The notes under the pieces are model-generated. The model saw nothing but the letters and a program-made list of their open reading frames with translations, searched no databases and was not told the DNA's origin. The position numbers and the translations under genes are program-made. This document shows positions 17,784-25,985 of a DNA stretch of 64,000 nt, piece after piece; positions within the stretch are counted from its first letter, which is position 1, and each line of letters starts with the position of its first letter. The stretch lies in contig QHPU01000044.1 of NCBI GenBank assembly GCA_003219175.1, forward strand, positions 95,365-159,364. Direction: 5' to 3'. Source of the stretch: Verrucomicrobiota bacterium. Its GTDB lineage: Bacteria; Verrucomicrobiota; Verrucomicrobiia; Chthoniobacterales; UBA10450.

Positions 17784-17894
17784 CCGGTAGCGCACAGGTC
17801 TCGTGTGTTGGTTTTGGCGTCTCGCCCAAGCACTCTTTTAAAAAGTTCGTCTCGGCGGCCGCCGAGACCAGCACGCGAGCCGCCTGCGCTACCC
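17784..17894. repeat. GTAGCGC..GTCTCG element overlapping the aconitase stop codon
   Basis: CCCGGTAGCGCACAGGTCTC at the left and CACGCGAGCCGCCTGCGCTA then CCC at the right are inverted arms around TTGGTTTTGGCGTCTCGCCC and CTCGGCGGCCGCCGAGACC. The stop codon of the aconitase-family gene (17889-17891) lies inside the right arm. Confidence 0.7.
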
Positions 17895-19961
17895 AGTTGA
17901 AGATTTCCCGCGCAATCTGCTCGCCACCAGATTTTCCGCGCCGCCGGCGACAATCAACTCCTGCGCTGCCGGACTGAGCGGAGGGAAGGAAAACGATTTT
18001 TCATCTGTGGTCAGGATAGATTTGCCGTAATCAATTGTGATCTCAGATGCCACCGTCGTCGGTGTGCGGTCCTTCAGGGTTTCGCGCAGGTGAGTCACGA
18101 GTTCGGGACATTCGAAGGCAACAAACCCGTTGTTAAACGCATTGCGTTTGTAGGTCTCGGAAAAGCTCGCCGCGATGACACAGGGGATACCTTTGAACTT
18201 TAATGCCGTCGCTGCCTGCTCGCGGCTGGAACCGCTGCCAAAATTGAGGCCCCCGACTACAATGTCGCCTTTTTGGTAAAGCGCATTGAAATTCGGATCG
18301 TAATTTTCAAATGTCACCGCCGCCATTTCCTCCGGCGTCATGTCATCGCGGTAGGTGTGTTTGCTTCCGTAAATCCCGTCGGTGTTCAGATTGTCCTTGT
18401 CGAGGAAAAGAATCCGGCCGCGCACACTTGGCGGAAACCCCGCGATAATCTTGACCGACTCCGCCGGCTTTGGTTTGCGTTCGGCTCGTCGAACAGCTGT
18501 GCCGGCCGCGCGCTCCGTGAATCTTTGCGGGGCGCAGATAAACCCGGCCAGGGCGCTCGCCGCCACCACCGCTGGCGAACCCAAATACACCAGCGCGTCG
18601 CGATCGCCCATCCGGCCCTTAAAGTTTCGATTTGTCGCGCTGATCGCGGTCTCACCTTTTTGTACTAGCCCGCGACCCAAACCGATGCAGGCTCCGCAAC
18701 CGGGCGGCAGTGGAATCGCACCGGCGTTTATCAGTGCTTGCCAGTCTCCGTTGGACTCCGACCTTGCTTGAACTTCAGCGCTAGCCGGAGCCAGATAAAA
18801 TTCAACTCCCGCGGCGACGTGCCCCCCGCGGAACCGAATGACCTCGGCAGCGTCGTGCAAATCTTCGAAACGCGCATTTACGCACGACAACAAGTAGGCC
18901 TTCTGAATAGAAACGCGCTTTCGCTCCATCTCCGGAAGCGAGACCATTGTCTTAACCTCGTTAGGTCCGGAGACATGTGGGACAACCGTGGCCAGGTCGA
19001 GTTCCAGTTCTATTGCATACTCTGCGTCTGCATCCGCACTCAGCTCCGCGCGATTCTTCCACCATTCATCAATATCGGCATTCGTATAACCGGAACGAGT
19101 TTTCCGGCTCCGTTTCCCCGGCCGATTCGGATTGCTGAACTCGCCGATGCGCGAATGCAAGTAGTTAACGGTCACTTCATCAAAAGGAAACACCCCGGCC
19201 AACGTGCCCCACTCGGTCGTCATGTTAGCGATCGTCATTCGTGCTGACATGGGAAGCTTCGCAACGCCGTCGCCCAGGAACTCCACGGCATGATTGAGCA
19301 CCTCGTCTTTATTAAAGAGGCCGCACAAGGCGATGATGACATCTTTGCCCGTAACACCCGGCGAAAGATTTCCCTTCAACACCACCTTCGCCACCTTTGG
19401 CACCTGCCACCATGTCACTCCGGTAGCCCAAATACTGGCAGCATCGGTTCGGACGACCGGCGTGCCGAGCGCTCCCATCGCGCCATATAAATTAGAGTGC
19501 GAATCGCTCGCCACGACCAAAGCGCCGGGCACGACGTAACCCTGTTCCACCATCACTTGATGCGAGATGCCGGTTCCTGCCGGATAGAAATCAATCCCGT
19601 GTTCTGCGGCGAACGCCTCGATCTTTGCGTACTTCTCCAGATTTTTCGGCGTAACGTTTTGAATGTCGTGATCAATCGCGAATACCGGTTGCGCCGGATC
19701 CGCGATTTTCGTCGCGCCAATTTGTTTGAACTTGGGAATCACCGCGCCGGTGTTGTCATGCGTCATGACATGACGCGGCCGAATCGAAACAAAATCCCCC
19801 GCGCAAACCACCGTGCCGGGCGCCAGCCCATCAGCGTGTTGTGCCGCGATCTTTTCTACAAGCGTAAGACCCATTTCGATAACGGTATCCAGCCTGTGTT
19901 CGTCCGTCCAGTCCTGTAGCCGGTGTCGATGATGCCATCTGGCTACGGTCGAAAGAGCCAT
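17889..19961 (-). CDS. LYS4-like homoaconitase/aconitase family protein
   Basis: The 690-residue Fe-S hydratase carries both halves of aconitase in one chain, with cluster cysteines in LLSCVNARFEDL and GCGACIGLG, and a C-terminal swivel domain (GGLNFGSGSSREQAA). Several stretches read like fungal homoaconitase: DFVSIRPRHVMTHDN, FYPAGTGISHQVM, DAASIWATGVTWWQVP, ANMTTEWGTLAG and ENYDPNFNAL. The neighbouring dehydrogenase and citrate-cleaving enzyme suggest citrate/isocitrate work, with homocitrate as the alternative. The first 29 residues lack homology, so ATG 19874 may be the true start. Confidence 0.85.
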   Translation of the reverse strand: MALSTVARWHHRHRLQDWTDEHRLDTVIEMGLTLVEKIAAQHADGLAPGTVVCAGDFVSIRPRHVMTHDNTGAVIPKFKQIGATKIADPAQPVFAIDHDIQNVTPKNLEKYAKIEAFAAEHGIDFYPAGTGISHQVMVEQGYVVPGALVVASDSHSNLYGAMGALGTPVVRTDAASIWATGVTWWQVPKVAKVVLKGNLSPGVTGKDVIIALCGLFNKDEVLNHAVEFLGDGVAKLPMSARMTIANMTTEWGTLAGVFPFDEVTVNYLHSRIGEFSNPNRPGKRSRKTRSGYTNADIDEWWKNRAELSADADAEYAIELELDLATVVPHVSGPNEVKTMVSLPEMERKRVSIQKAYLLSCVNARFEDLHDAAEVIRFRGGHVAAGVEFYLAPASAEVQARSESNGDWQALINAGAIPLPPGCGACIGLGRGLVQKGETAISATNRNFKGRMGDRDALVYLGSPAVVAASALAGFICAPQRFTERAAGTAVRRAERKPKPAESVKIIAGFPPSVRGRILFLDKDNLNTDGIYGSKHTYRDDMTPEEMAAVTFENYDPNFNALYQKGDIVVGGLNFGSGSSREQAATALKFKGIPCVIAASFSETYKRNAFNNGFVAFECPELVTHLRETLKDRTPTTVASEITIDYGKSILTTDEKSFSFPPLSPAAQELIVAGGAENLVASRLRGKSSTG

Positions 19962-19964
19962 TTT

Positions 19965-20027
19965 TTGTAGGGCCAGCGCATCGCTTGCCGGGCATTCAGA
20001 TTGGCAAGGGGCGCGCTTGCCCTACAA
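19965..20027. repeat. 63-bp element with TTGTAGGGC/GCCCTACAA ends
   Basis: Perfect 9-bp terminal inverted repeats (TTGTAGGGC and GCCCTACAA) enclose further inverted segments such as GCGCATCGCTTGCC. It lies immediately upstream of the longest aconitase-family start codon, between it and the HD-domain gene. Confidence 0.75.
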
Positions 20028-20035
20028 TGCCCCGT

Positions 20036-20653
20036 TCACGCTTCCCGTTTCTTGGCTGCGCGCTTCCCCAAGAACTTCGCAATATCGAAATCCACGAAAT
20101 CGGCGTGATGAAAGATGATGGATTCGATCGAGCGCTCGACTTTGTCGCCCTCGTGACTGTGAGTGGCGATCATATGCATGACTTCCGCGGGAATGCCGTG
20201 CTTGTAGGCGAGAGCGACTCCGCTGAACGGATGTCGAAGTTGTTGGCCGAACTTTCCTTGAACCACTGTTCCGGACGGATCCTTGTCATACTCGAGCGGC
20301 TTGCCCACATCGGCGAGGAGCGCACCGGCAATGAGATAATCGCGCTGGATAGGAATACGGCAGCGAAACGATTTTTTCAGCACGTCTGTGATGGCGATGC
20401 ATTGTCGCGCGCAGGAATTAAGATGCTCGACGAACTTCATGTCGATGTCGCCGGCGAGAAGGGTGAACTTGACCGCACGCAGTTCAGCAAAGGTCCAGCC
20501 TTTCCCGCCGCAACCGGTCGTCATCGCCTCATTCCAAACGGCCGCGACTTTTTTGCGCAGTGACTTCTTTTTGATCTTCATCAAGCTGGGAAAAAGTTTC
20601 GCGATTTCTTTAACTCCATATTCGCGTTGTTGAGTTGGTTTCATGGCAGCCAT
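20036..20653 (-). CDS. HD-domain protein with altered HD motif
   Basis: The 205-residue protein has an HD-superfamily helical core: an early His in FVEHLNSCARQC, the central motif GALLADVGKPLEYD, then HPFSGVALAYKHGIP and ATHSHEGDK. Most HD hydrolases have His-Asp where this one has Ala-Asp (LLADVGK), so one metal ligand is missing and activity is uncertain. A basic Lys-rich N-terminus (KIKKKSLRKK) precedes it. The gene lies between the aconitase-family and citrate-lyase-like genes in the same orientation, suggesting a link to them. An alternative ATG is at 20644. Confidence 0.6.
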   Translation of the reverse strand: MAAMKPTQQREYGVKEIAKLFPSLMKIKKKSLRKKVAAVWNEAMTTGCGGKGWTFAELRAVKFTLLAGDIDMKFVEHLNSCARQCIAITDVLKKSFRCRIPIQRDYLIAGALLADVGKPLEYDKDPSGTVVQGKFGQQLRHPFSGVALAYKHGIPAEVMHMIATHSHEGDKVERSIESIIFHHADFVDFDIAKFLGKRAAKKREA

Positions 20654-20697
20654 CTTGATTATTTGAGGTCTTTCTATTTTTGGTTAGCCCAGCGGTG

Positions 20698-20897
20698 GAA
20701 TGACGAATGACGAATGACGAATGACGTATGACGTATGACGAAGGAAATCCGAATGACGAAGCACTGTCTCTCATTTGGGCATTCTCACATGTCGGATAAT
20801 CCCAATGAGCTCCCGACGATGCAATTCGTAGGGTAACGTAATTAGTCATTCGTGCTTCTACATTAATTCGTCATTCGTCATTCGAGCTTCGTCATTG
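20698..20897. repeat. Inverted pair of 7-bp GAATGAC arrays reaching into a coding 3' end
   Basis: The left arm is GAATGAC x3 then GTATGAC x2. The right arm carries GTCATTCG and TCGTCATTCGTCATTCGAGC, the reverse complement. The approximately 200-bp element fills the gap between the HD gene and the citrate-lyase-like gene. Its right arm overlaps the last codons and stop of the latter (20878), so the tail TMTKLE is repeat-encoded. Confidence 0.75.
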
Positions 20898-22596
20898 TTC
20901 TTGGTGCCGGCCCATCATATCCGTGCCGGACCGGATCGATGCGGCGCATCGGTTTTTCGCGCGTTTGTTCTTCGATCACATGCGCAATCAATCCCGGCGT
21001 GCGCGCAATCATGAAAATGCCATTGAACGCCGCTGGATTTAGTCCGAGATCGGCCAGAATCGCACCGATGGCGCCATCGACGTTGATCGGTAGGGCCTTC
21101 TTCGCGTCGACGAACGATTTTTCAACGGCGCGCGCCGCTTTCATGTGCACTCCATCCACGCCGGCTTCGCGCGCGAGCTCGAACAATCGCGCAGTGCGCG
21201 GGTCCTTGGTGTGAACACGGTGACCGAATCCTGACATTCGTTCTCCGGTTTCCCGCATGTCCGCAAGCGTGTGCGTTGCTGCTTCCTCGATTGAAATTGA
21301 TTCGCGCGTGGCGCGATCGGCGATTGCTTTGAGTTGGTGCGCACAATCTTCGATTGCTCCGCCGTGATGACGGTTGATCGATAGGATGCCAGCGGCAACG
21401 GCCGCGCTGAGCGATGCGCCGGTTGAAGCAGCAGTCCGCGCCGCCAAGGCGCTTGGAGGTGTCGCGCCGTGATCAATCGATGAAACCAAAATCGCATCCA
21501 TCAAACGCGCGACCGCCGGGGAAGGCAGCTCGCTCGTCAAAATTAAATAGACCGCCGCCCCAAATGAGGCACGGCCCATCAGCTCGGCGATGTCGTATCC
21601 GCGGACTGCGACTCGATTGGGTTCAATGCGCGTAACGCCCGTATTCCAGACTGCATTTTTATCGGCTTCGCTCATCAAACTTTGCCCCTTCATTTCTTTC
21701 AAAATTTCGACCACTGCGCCGGGTAATTCTCCAAATGCATCAACCACGGTCGCACCCGCTTCGCGCAACGCTTTCACTTTTCCGGCGTGCGTGCCTCGCC
21801 CGCCTTCAATGATCGCGCCGGCATGACTGAATCGCGTTCCTTCGCGCGCCGCTTTTCCCCCGATATACGCGATGACCGGCTTGGTTACTTTTCGATCGCG
21901 GACTAACTGTGCCAGCTCTTCTTCTTGCGATGAACCAATTTCACCAAAGATGACAATCGCTTCCGTAAGCGGATCCGCTTCGAACATCAGTGCAGCATCG
22001 GGAATTCGAATACCGAGCACCGCATCGCCACCGATGTGCGCGATGGTCGAAATGCGGACACCGGCTTGTCCTAAATAATAGCCGGTACTCGACGCCATTC
22101 CGCCGGAGCGACTGATCACACCAACGCCTTTCGGAATGCCGGGCTTGAACCACTGCCGCGCGCTTTCCGCGCGACCACCGATCATGCCGACCACACCTTT
22201 GCCTGGGCTTAACACTCCGAGTGTGTTTGGCCCGAGAAATCTCGCGTCATTGGTTTTCGCCGCTGCCGCGATCTCCATTGCATCCCACACCGGCACGCGG
22301 TCGGGCACGAGCACGGTAAGCTTAATTCCCGCATCAATCGCGGAGACGGCCGCCTCCTTCACCCCCGCCGCGGGAACAAAAAGCACGGAAATGTCGATCT
22401 TGCCCAAAGCTTTCACCGCTTCCTGTGGCGTATCGAATACCGGGACCCCCAGCACCGTTTGTCCCGCTTTGCCTGGGGTTACGCCGGCGACGACATTCGT
22501 TCCATACTCGCGCATCAACTTCGTGCGCGCTCGTCCTTCGCGCCCGGTGATACCTTGCACCAGCACGCGCTTCTTTTCGTCGATCAAGATTGCCAT
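20878..22596 (-). CDS. Fused CoA-ligase alpha / citryl-CoA lyase protein (ATP-citrate lyase large-subunit architecture)
   Basis: The 572-residue product joins two domains. Residues 1-300 match succinyl-CoA synthetase alpha: the CoA site VLVQGITGREG, GVTPGKAGQTVLGVPVF, ISRSGGMASS and the phospho-His258 loop FSHAGAIIEGGRGTH. Residues about 320-560 are citrate-synthase-like of the citryl-CoA lyase type, with IDHGATPPSA (His376), HHGGA (410-414) and GHR (458-460). This order is that of the ATP-citrate lyase large subunit, which cleaves citrate to acetyl-CoA and oxaloacetate with a beta-type partner. That partner is the SCS-beta-like protein two genes upstream. A substrate other than citrate cannot be excluded. 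Confidence 0.82.
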   Translation of the reverse strand: MAILIDEKKRVLVQGITGREGRARTKLMREYGTNVVAGVTPGKAGQTVLGVPVFDTPQEAVKALGKIDISVLFVPAAGVKEAAVSAIDAGIKLTVLVPDRVPVWDAMEIAAAAKTNDARFLGPNTLGVLSPGKGVVGMIGGRAESARQWFKPGIPKGVGVISRSGGMASSTGYYLGQAGVRISTIAHIGGDAVLGIRIPDAALMFEADPLTEAIVIFGEIGSSQEEELAQLVRDRKVTKPVIAYIGGKAAREGTRFSHAGAIIEGGRGTHAGKVKALREAGATVVDAFGELPGAVVEILKEMKGQSLMSEADKNAVWNTGVTRIEPNRVAVRGYDIAELMGRASFGAAVYLILTSELPSPAVARLMDAILVSSIDHGATPPSALAARTAASTGASLSAAVAAGILSINRHHGGAIEDCAHQLKAIADRATRESISIEEAATHTLADMRETGERMSGFGHRVHTKDPRTARLFELAREAGVDGVHMKAARAVEKSFVDAKKALPINVDGAIGAILADLGLNPAAFNGIFMIARTPGLIAHVIEEQTREKPMRRIDPVRHGYDGPAPRTMTKLE

Positions 22597-22613
22597 CGCG
22601 ATTCCATGATGGG

Positions 22614-24116
22614 TTAACTCTTTTCAGCGGAAACTATCTGGCGAGCCCGGGCCTGGCCCATCAATGCGCCACGTCGTTGCGGCGCCATTGTCAGGGCCTT
22701 TTCGAATTCGTGAAGGGCCTCTGGCGCGCGGTTGGATTCCAAAAGCATGTCGCCCAGTTGCTCGCGTGCCGGGACAATTGCACCGGGTGTGACCGGACGT
22801 TTCTCGATCGCGTCTTCTTCGTCCGCGGCTGCGCGCATGAGTTTAAGAGCATCATCCTTTTTGCCTTCGGCATAAGCAATCCATGCCAGCGCCTCGTTCG
22901 ACTGCACATGAACCTGCGTGGCCCAGTAGTCGTCGCCGGCTAATTTTTTATAAGTGTCCTCCAAGCAGTCGAGTTCCCGGCGCGCCGCTGCTGGATTTCC
23001 ACTGCGCGCCAATCCAATCGTCCGCGCCCATACCGTGATGGCGGAGACCTGCGGTTGTGCCCCGGCGATAGGTTCAAGCTGCGCAGCCTCCGCCCATTTC
23101 CTGCGCTCGATGGCATAACGAACGGGCATCGCACTCGCCGCATAACCTATCTTGAACATGTCAGCCTGCAGACCGGATATTCCGTGGAGATCCGCCAGCA
23201 CGCCCGCAGCTTCGGCGTCGCGACCGAGCTGTAAATATGCGTAAGTGAGATAATCCATGGCGTGCAATTCTTCACCGATGTCTCCTTGAACATGCGCTGC
23301 TTTTCTAGCAGCGACGTTTGAGGCGATGCACTGCTCCCACATTCCTAATCGCGTATAAATGTGCGACGGCATGTGCAAGGCGTGAGGTGCCGACGGAGCA
23401 ATTTCCGAATACACTTGTGCAGGAGCGAGCCCGCGGTTGGCCATTTCGGAATTGTCGCAGGCGTGAATCAAATAATGTGGAATTCCTGGGTGTTGCGGAT
23501 GTTTTTGAAATAAAGGCTCAAGCAAAGCGGCCGCTTTCTTTTCGTTGGCATGAGTTTTGTCGGACGGCGACGCGGTGCCGATTAGTGCCAGCGCATAAAA
23601 GACCTGACATTCAACGTCTTCGGGGAAGCGGGCAGCGAGTTTACCCATAGCTTCGCTATAGGCTTTAGCGCGCACCGCATAAGGCACCGATTTCGCTTTT
23701 GCGTAGATGATGTTCAAGGCATCGATGAATGCTCGCTCGCGCTCTGAACCGCCGAGACGCTTTGCTTGATCAATTTCGGCCTGGCCAGGTGCCAGATCTG
23801 TTGCCGCAACGTAAGGCTCCCACAGTTGGTGGAAATAAGTCATCGCTACACCCCAATGGGCCATCGCGCAGTTCGGGTCTTTGGCTATTAAATCGCGAAA
23901 AGCTTTTTCCGCCGCGGAGTAAGCGAAGGAATGTAAAAGTGCGACGGCGCGTTCAAACTCCGGTTGCACGTTGGCAGAACACGAGAGCGTAAATTTTACG
24001 GTGCCGAGCTTTTCCGGTACCGGATGCTCATGTTCGGATGGGGCCGCGACCTTTTGCCACGCCACCAGTGTCAGAGATCCGACCGCCAGTAGCGTCGCGA
24101 AGATAGTGCGGCTCAT
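22614..24116 (-). CDS. Exported TPR-repeat protein inside the citrate-lyase-like operon
   Basis: The 500-residue protein starts with a signal peptide (MSRTIFATLLAVGSLTLVAW..) and consists mainly of TPR-like helical hairpins (e.g. SAAEKAFRDLIAKDPNCAMA, read in parts; LQLGRDAEAAGVLADLHGI; APEALHEFEKAL). The conserved block HYLIHACDNSEM..ALHMPSHIYTRLGMW marks a known family of uncharacterised TPR proteins. Its start overlaps the stop of the SCS-beta-like gene by 4 bp and its end is 17 bp before the fused alpha-lyase gene. An exported protein coupled between two subunits of a cytoplasmic enzyme is unexpected. Confidence 0.75.
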   Translation of the reverse strand: MSRTIFATLLAVGSLTLVAWQKVAAPSEHEHPVPEKLGTVKFTLSCSANVQPEFERAVALLHSFAYSAAEKAFRDLIAKDPNCAMAHWGVAMTYFHQLWEPYVAATDLAPGQAEIDQAKRLGGSERERAFIDALNIIYAKAKSVPYAVRAKAYSEAMGKLAARFPEDVECQVFYALALIGTASPSDKTHANEKKAAALLEPLFQKHPQHPGIPHYLIHACDNSEMANRGLAPAQVYSEIAPSAPHALHMPSHIYTRLGMWEQCIASNVAARKAAHVQGDIGEELHAMDYLTYAYLQLGRDAEAAGVLADLHGISGLQADMFKIGYAASAMPVRYAIERRKWAEAAQLEPIAGAQPQVSAITVWARTIGLARSGNPAAARRELDCLEDTYKKLAGDDYWATQVHVQSNEALAWIAYAEGKKDDALKLMRAAADEEDAIEKRPVTPGAIVPAREQLGDMLLESNRAPEALHEFEKALTMAPQRRGALMGQARARQIVSAEKS

Positions 24117-25666
24117 CGGGGCGCCCCTCCAATCAGGTCATCCAATCCGGGAATATCCAGCTCCAAATAGAAGCCTTCCACTCCGGCGAGGCGGCATTCG
24201 ACATCGCACGCTAGTAGTTCGGAATCCTTGGTCGCGAACTCTTCGTTTGGCAGTGATGATGTCGGTGCGTCGCCACGATCAATGATCAAGCCGGCGGAGT
24301 GAGTTTCGATCGCCCGCCGAATCTGTGACCACTTCGAGCCATCCATCCAGACCCGACCGCCTTTCACTTGAATCATCGTTGCCGCGGGACTCTTCATGAA
24401 GTCCGGCTTGCGCGGAGCGCGCGGTTTCCATTTAGTTCCTTTCCCCCCGGCGACGAGTTCGGCGAAATGCTCCGCAATCGTAGCCGGCGCATCGGTTTTT
24501 CGATAACCCTCGATCGAGGCACCCAGCAGCCGTGCCATTCGTTGCAGGATATTAACCGCGCGATCCTCCGTGTTGCCGCCCAAACGAATTACCGCCGGAA
24601 TGTTTAGCTCGAGTTCCCAAAACGCCTTCGCCAGTCCGTAGGCCGACCAATATTGTTCCTGGCTGGCAACACCGGAGCCGGAGCCGAAATATCCCACCAA
24701 ATCCGGCTGGGCCAGGATGATTCGACTGGCGCGATACACCTTGGAGGCAGATGGATTGCCACTCGTGTCGGTAAAATTCGCGATGGTGAATCCGGCATTA
24801 ACAATCGCGTCCATCGACATCATCGACCCGCCGCCGCCGGCGCCATGAAATCCAACCAAGCCTTTGGAATCTTTCGATGTCGTTGTGGCGAGCTGCGCGA
24901 AATAAAATGTGCCGCGATGATCATTTTGTTCAACCGCGTAGGCTACGCGCTCGAGGGGAGTCGGCGGATGATCGAACTCGCGCGCAATCTCGATTTTCAA
25001 TTCCGGATGTCGTGCGACCGCGTAATCATCAATCGTGATCCGGCAATCCGCGGCAACAAATTGCCCCTCTTTCGTTAGGACCAACGGATTGATTTCGAGT
25101 GAGCGCGCTTCGACTTTGCGCGCCGCTAAAAATAATTTTCGGATAGAGTCGCCGAGTTGCGCGGCGGACGCAGCGGACAGTCCGGATGTGGTCGTCGCGT
25201 CCGCAATGGCCGATTCGTCCGGGCCGCGTTGAACATCGCATAGAATCCGTCGCGTCGAAGCAGCGCGCTCTTCTATTCCAGTCCCGCCGCCGCCTGCGAA
25301 AATGATGATCGGAGTCCGCGCAGCGTCATCTATAGCAAACGAAAGAAAAAACTCCCGTTCAATATCGATCTTTTCTTCGACCAGGACGGTATCAACCGGG
25401 AATTGACCAACTTTCATGTCGAGCATACGTGCCGCGTGACCACGGGCATCCGCTGGTCTTTTGGCAAAAGCGACACCGCCAATTCCGGCCCGTCCAGTTG
25501 TCCAAGCTTGGATCTTGATCACGACCTCGCTGTTTTTTCTTCCGTCGGCGAGTTCCTTAAAGGCGGTCACCGCGTCGTCAGCGCTGGAGACGGCACGGCC
25601 ACGCGGAATGTTAAATCCATTCGCCGCCAGAATGGCTTTACCTTGATATTCGTGCAGTCGGGCCAT
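24113..25666 (-). CDS. Succinyl-CoA synthetase beta-like subunit with C-terminal extension (probable partner of the citrate-lyase-like protein)
   Basis: Residues 1 to about 390 follow the SCS-beta/ATP-citrate-lyase small-subunit pattern: ATP-grasp start HEYQGKAIL, VVIKIQAWTTGRAG, LEINPLVLTKEGQFVAADC and ITIDDYAVARHPEL. The ligase core reads GLVGFHGAGGGGSMMSMDA and VIRLGGNTEDRA. In place of the usual NIFGG loop it reads YFGSGSGVASQEQ. At 517 aa it exceeds SucC (about 390) by a C-terminal extension of roughly 110-130 residues (from about KWKPRAPRKPDF) that I do not recognise. It is the promoter-proximal gene of the group. Confidence 0.78.
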   Translation of the reverse strand: MARLHEYQGKAILAANGFNIPRGRAVSSADDAVTAFKELADGRKNSEVVIKIQAWTTGRAGIGGVAFAKRPADARGHAARMLDMKVGQFPVDTVLVEEKIDIEREFFLSFAIDDAARTPIIIFAGGGGTGIEERAASTRRILCDVQRGPDESAIADATTTSGLSAASAAQLGDSIRKLFLAARKVEARSLEINPLVLTKEGQFVAADCRITIDDYAVARHPELKIEIAREFDHPPTPLERVAYAVEQNDHRGTFYFAQLATTTSKDSKGLVGFHGAGGGGSMMSMDAIVNAGFTIANFTDTSGNPSASKVYRASRIILAQPDLVGYFGSGSGVASQEQYWSAYGLAKAFWELELNIPAVIRLGGNTEDRAVNILQRMARLLGASIEGYRKTDAPATIAEHFAELVAGGKGTKWKPRAPRKPDFMKSPAATMIQVKGGRVWMDGSKWSQIRRAIETHSAGLIIDRGDAPTSSLPNEEFATKDSELLACDVECRLAGVEGFYLELDIPGLDDLIGGAPR

Positions 25667-25819
25667 GGCCGGGTGCTATGTCGGATGAAAACGCGCAACG
25701 TTCAACGTGCAAGGCAGGAATTGATAGAATCCAATTTTTGTTTGGTGATTTAGACTTCCGCTTTGTTCTCGACAGTAATCGCTCCGAAATTGAATTATTG
25801 GTTCACGTAAGCTCGCGAG

Positions 25820-25967
25820 ATGGCTGCTGAAGTTAAAGCTGCGACCGGAGATCGCCCATGTCCTCTTCATCTACATTGTCGGTTATTCGAAGCTGCCCAT
25901 TAAGCGGCAGAGCGACTACTGCGCGAGCTTGGGCGAAGTCATTTGCGGGGTAAATGAATTCCGGTAG
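25820..25967 (+). pseudogene. Fragment of class III adenylate/guanylate cyclase gene (copy 1)
   Basis: The ATG at 25820 opens MAAEVK. After a one-base shift the frame continues LRPEIAHVLFIYIVGYSKLP and on to a stop at 25965-25967 (..GEVICGVNEFR). This is the N-terminal edge of a class III nucleotidyl cyclase domain, normally VLFxDIVGYSKL; the metal-binding Asp is replaced by Tyr. Only about 45 codons remain. It lies in the 318-bp gap between bshA and the SCS-beta-like gene, which holds nothing else I can name. Confidence 0.65.
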
Positions 25968-25985
25968 CGGAACTCAGCAGGAAAG

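Noticed and set aside
17889..19961. Role of the LYS4-like protein in lysine synthesis by the alpha-aminoadipate route
   Set aside because: dapA, dapB and dapF in the same window indicate a DAP route, and no homocitrate synthase is visible here. It is not ruled out for the rest of the genome.
20698..20897. Possible CRISPR array
   Set aside because: The units are only 7 bp without spacers of constant length, and no cas genes are present. The same holds for the 8- and 9-bp arrays elsewhere.
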